Positions 5,644-8,116 of a stretch of DNA of 8,116 nt are shown here, one piece after another. The position numbers were made by a program, and so were the translations under genes. Position 1 is the first letter of the stretch; each line of letters begins with the position of its first letter. Under the pieces are notes generated by a model. The model saw only the letters and a program-made list of their open reading frames with translations, was not told the DNA's origin and searched no databases. Source of the stretch: TMED14 sp965657195 (GTDB lineage Bacteria; Bacteroidota; Bacteroidia; Flavobacteriales; Schleiferiaceae); assembly GCA_965657195.1 (NCBI GenBank), contig CBFHNK010000069.1:1-8116 (forward strand). Reading direction: 5' to 3'.

Positions 5644-7404
5644 CTAGCGCTTGCGCAGACGAATGCTCTTGGGCGTAACCTCAACGAATTCGCCGCCTTG
5701 AACGTACTCGAGGGCTTCTTCGAGGCGCAGCACCTTGGCGGGCGCGATGCGCATCTTTTCGTCGTTGCCTGAAGCGCGCATGTTCGTGAGCTTCTTGCCC
5801 TTGGTCAGGTTGACCTCGAGGTCGTTGCCGCGTGTATGTTCGCCCACGATCTGTGACTTGTAGATCTCTTCGCCGGGCTCGATGAAGAAAATTCCGCGGT
5901 CCTGTAGGCGGTCGATTGAGTAGGCGAAGGCCGTACCCTGCTCCATAGAGATCAGTGAACCGTTCATTCGGCGCGGAATCTCGCCGCGCATCGGCTCGAA
6001 TCCGGTGAAGCGGTGGTTCATGATGGCCTCGCCCGCGGTGGCGGTGAGGAGTGCCGAACGCATGCCGATGATTCCGCGGCTTGGAATGTTGAAGGTGATG
6101 ACCATGCGGTCGCCCTTGGGCGTCATGTTGGTCATTTCGCCCTTGCGGAGGCTGGCCATTTCGACGGCGGTTCCGCTGTTGACCTCAGGAAGGTCGATGA
6201 TGAGTTCTTCGACCGGTTCGCACTTGACACCGTCAATTTCTTTGGTGATGACGGTGGGCTGTCCGATCTGAAGCTCGTAGCCCTCGCGGCGCATCGTCTC
6301 GATCAAGATCGAAAGGTGGAGTACGCCACGGCCATATACGTAGAACGAGTCGGCGGTGGCCCCCGGAACTACGCGCAGGGCGAGGTTCTTCTCAAGCTCT
6401 TTCTCAAGGCGGTCCTTGATGTGGCGGCTGGTGACAAACTTGCCCTCGCGTCCAAAGAACGGAGAATCGTTGATCATGAACAGCATGCTCAGCGTGGGCT
6501 CGTCAATGGCGATGGTGGGCAGACCCTCAGGGTTCTCGGCGTCGGCGATGGTGTCGCCAATTTCAAAACCGTCGATTCCGGCTACGGCACACAGTTCACC
6601 CGCATGGACCTCGCTGACCTTGGCCTTGCCAAGTCCTTCAAAGGTGAAGAGTTCTTTGACTTTGGCCTTGGTGATGCTCCCGTCGCGCTTGACGACCGAT
6701 ACGTTGGTGCCTTCTTTGAGGCTACCGCGGTGCAGGCGCCCAATGGCCATACGGCCTTGGTAGCTGCTGTAGTCCAGGCTGGTAATCAGCATTTGGGGCG
6801 TACCGGCCAGCACGTCAGCGGCCGGAACGTGTTCAAGTACCACGTCGAGTAGGTACTCGATGTTCTCGGTTGGGGTCTTCCAGTCGGGACCCATCCAGTT
6901 GTTTTTGGCGGAACCGTACACACACGGAAAGTCCAGCTGCTCTTCGGTCGCGTCGAGCGAGAACATCAGGTCAAACACCATTTCGTACGCCTGCTCAGGG
7001 TCGCAGTTGGGCTTGTCGACTTTGTTCACCACGACGATCGGGCGAAGGCCCATCTGCAGGGCCTTTTGAAGCACGAATCGGGTCTGGGGCATTGGGCCCT
7101 CAAAGGCGTCGACCAGCAGCAGTACGCCGTCGGCCATGTTGAGTACGCGCTCGACCTCGCCACCAAAGTCGGCGTGGCCCGGAGTGTCAATAATGTTAAT
7201 TTTTACCCCCTTGTAGGCAACGCTTACGTTCTTGGCGAGAATGGTGATTCCGCGCTCGCGCTCCAAATCGTTGTTGTCGAGAATCAACTCCCCGGTCTCC
7301 TGGTTCGTGCGAAACAGCTGGCAGTGGTGCAGGATTTTGTCAACCAAGGTGGTCTTACCGTGGTCAACGTGGGCGATGATGGCGATATTTCGAATCGGAG
7401 TCAT
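5644..7404 (-). CDS. typA: Ribosome-associated translational GTPase TypA/BipA
   Basis: The 586-residue product belongs to the elongation-factor-like GTPases that bind the 70S ribosome and assist 50S assembly and stress or low-temperature growth. G motifs are complete: AHVDHGKT (11-18), RGIT (51-54), DTPGH (73-77), NKVD (127-130) and SAKN (165-168). The beta-barrel domain II follows at about 200-290, then the EF-G-like domains III and V, with RGVLHLSILIETMRREGYE (359-377) highly typical. The BipA-specific C-terminal domain (about 470-586) includes NLTKGKKLTNMRASG and VEVTPKSIRLRKR. The start MTPIRNIAIIAHVDHGKT matches the family N-terminus. The protein stops right after LRKR. Many homologues continue about 10-15 residues with a basic tail, and the sequence past the stop does not resemble that tail. 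It is flanked by carbonic anhydrase upstream (50 bp) and the antiporter downstream (39 bp), all on one strand. Confidence 0.97.
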   Translation of the reverse strand: MTPIRNIAIIAHVDHGKTTLVDKILHHCQLFRTNQETGELILDNNDLERERGITILAKNVSVAYKGVKINIIDTPGHADFGGEVERVLNMADGVLLLVDAFEGPMPQTRFVLQKALQMGLRPIVVVNKVDKPNCDPEQAYEMVFDLMFSLDATEEQLDFPCVYGSAKNNWMGPDWKTPTENIEYLLDVVLEHVPAADVLAGTPQMLITSLDYSSYQGRMAIGRLHRGSLKEGTNVSVVKRDGSITKAKVKELFTFEGLGKAKVSEVHAGELCAVAGIDGFEIGDTIADAENPEGLPTIAIDEPTLSMLFMINDSPFFGREGKFVTSRHIKDRLEKELEKNLALRVVPGATADSFYVYGRGVLHLSILIETMRREGYELQIGQPTVITKEIDGVKCEPVEELIIDLPEVNSGTAVEMASLRKGEMTNMTPKGDRMVITFNIPSRGIIGMRSALLTATAGEAIMNHRFTGFEPMRGEIPRRMNGSLISMEQGTAFAYSIDRLQDRGIFFIEPGEEIYKSQIVGEHTRGNDLEVNLTKGKKLTNMRASGNDEKMRIAPAKVLRLEEALEYVQGGEFVEVTPKSIRLRKR

Positions 7405-7414
7405 AGGGTAGGTA

Positions 7415-7439
7415 AAAAGCGCCGCGAAGGTACGCTTTT
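7415..7439 (-). terminator. Weak hairpin between carbonic anhydrase and typA, possible terminator
   Basis: AAAAGCG (minus strand, 7439-7433) pairs with CGCTTTT (7421-7415) around an 11-base loop, and the minus strand continues to five T residues in total. It lies about 15 bases past the carbonic anhydrase stop, so it could terminate that transcript. The core is only three G-C pairs. It also overlaps a one-mismatch -7 element (7425-7432, TACCTTCG on the minus strand) about 20 bases from the typA ATG, so the gap may hold both a weak terminator and the typA promoter. Confidence 0.3.
7425..7432 (-). promoter_or_regulatory. Candidate -7 element for typA
   Basis: TACCTTCG on the minus strand differs from TAnnTTTG at one fixed position and lies about 20 bases upstream of the typA start. 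No matching -33 TTTG is seen upstream. It sits in the loop of the hairpin at 7415-7439. Support is positional only. Confidence 0.25.
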
Positions 7440-7454
7440 CCCTATACGTGGCGT

Positions 7455-8093
7455 CTACTTGTCCAGATTATCAAATCGGTACAGCGGATCTAGGTCATAG
7501 TCGTGCTGCAGTTCACAGAGCGGATTGATGAGTCCGTCGTTGAGTCCGTACACCCAACCGTGCAGGCTGGGCGCCTTGCGCTCGTTCCAGGCGCGCTGGA
7601 TCACGCTCGTTTTGGCCAGATTCTGAACCTGTTCGCGCACGTTGAATTCCACGAGGCGGTTGATGCGTTCGGTGGGGTCGTCGTTCACGTCAATTTCGGC
7701 GGAATGCAGGCGGTGCACATCTTTAATGTTGCGCAGCCACTTGTTGATGATTCCGAACGAATTGTTGGTGAGCGAAGCCGCGACTCCGCCGCAGCCGTAG
7801 TGGCCGCAGACGATGACGTGCTCGACCTTGAGGTAGTGCACGGCGTACTCGAGCACCGACAGCAGGTTGAGGTCGGTGTGCACCACCATGTTGGCGATGT
7901 TGCGGTGCACAAAAATTTCGCCTGGAGCGGTACCGGTAATGGTGTCGGCCGGAACCCGGCTGTCGCTGCACCCAATCCACAAGTACTTGGGCGTCTGAAT
8001 GCTGGACAGGCGGTTGAAGTAGTTGGGGTCGTCGTAGCGACGGCCTTCAGACCATGCCTTATTGGCTGAGAGAAGTTGATCGATGTCGCGCCT
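7455..8093 (-). CDS. can: Beta-class carbonic anhydrase, start codon not recognisable
   Basis: This enzyme interconverts CO2 and bicarbonate using a zinc ion, in the cytoplasm. Counting from the codon at 8093-8091, the product is 212 residues, against about 220 for the E. coli Can enzyme as I remember it. The key residues fall at the same numbers as in that enzyme: zinc ligands C42 (GCSDSR), H98 and C101 (CGHYGCGG), with the D44/R46 catalytic dyad. Trp39, Arg64 and a Tyr at 182 (HGWVYG) match the type II non-catalytic bicarbonate site. The N-terminal helix RDIDQLLSANKAWSEG is clearly homologous. No ATG, GTG or TTG exists in this frame between the upstream stop TAA (8108-8106) and an internal TTG at 7982 that would remove Trp-preceding sequence and the helix. 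The family Met1 aligns with AGG at 8093-8091. The start coordinate given is therefore by homology only. Possible causes are a point mutation, a sequence error near the window end, or a non-standard start. The gene lies 50 bp upstream of typA. Confidence 0.85.
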   Translation of the reverse strand, partial: RRDIDQLLSANKAWSEGRRYDDPNYFNRLSSIQTPKYLWIGCSDSRVPADTITGTAPGEIFVHRNIANMVVHTDLNLLSVLEYAVHYLKVEHVIVCGHYGCGGVAASLTNNSFGIINKWLRNIKDVHRLHSAEIDVNDDPTERINRLVEFNVREQVQNLAKTSVIQRAWNERKAPSLHGWVYGLNDGLINPLCELQHDYDLDPLYRFDNLDK

Positions 8094-8116
8094 GGCTGTG
8101 GGGAGTTAGGACCCGC

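Noticed and set aside
7455..7982. Carbonic anhydrase starting at TTG (7982)
   Set aside because: This start would delete the conserved N-terminal helix DIDQLLSANKAW, which is plainly encoded in frame upstream.

Overview
The window most likely comes from a GC-rich member of the Bacteroidota. Three independent signs support this. A secreted kelch-type protein ends in a domain that looks like a type IX secretion (T9SS) type A sorting domain. All three predicted secreted proteins have Gln right after the predicted signal-peptidase cleavage site, the 'Q-rule' described for this phylum. A good match to the Bacteroidota -7 promoter motif TAnnTTTG precedes the one plus-strand gene. The order or genus cannot be assigned from this sequence. 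No rRNA, tRNA, CRISPR array or transposase gene was seen.

Layout: 1-68 holds a block of tandem mini-hairpins. 91-1674 (minus) encodes a T9SS-secreted kelch-like beta-propeller. 1721-1781 is a second hairpin block, inverted relative to the first, so near-identical 50-bp inverted repeats bracket the kelch gene. 1790-1958 is a gene-free AT-richer stretch with repeated TTTCTGG words and a palindrome. 1960-3204 (minus) is a secreted M28-family zinc peptidase with a C-terminal PDZ domain. It is divergent, across a 45-bp promoter region, from a plus-strand secreted TolB-like (PD40) beta-propeller at 3250-4338. That gene runs tail-to-tail into, and overlaps by 27 bp, a minus-strand CPA-type cation/proton antiporter (4312-5604). 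Upstream of the antiporter on the minus strand lie the translation GTPase gene typA/bipA (5644-7404) and a beta-class carbonic anhydrase (7455 to about 8093).

Functionally, the left half is an envelope/extracellular cluster: an adhesin or enzyme-like propeller, an aminopeptidase-type hydrolase and a periplasmic propeller. The right half is housekeeping: CO2/bicarbonate interconversion, ribosome-associated GTPase and ion/pH homeostasis. Carbonic anhydrase, typA and the antiporter run in the same direction with 50- and 39-bp gaps and may be partly co-transcribed.

The two most noteworthy items are the modular GNA-triloop hairpin blocks joined by CTAG, and the carbonic anhydrase, which has all its catalytic residues but no ATG, GTG or TTG at its expected start. 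AGG occupies the position where the family has Met1.
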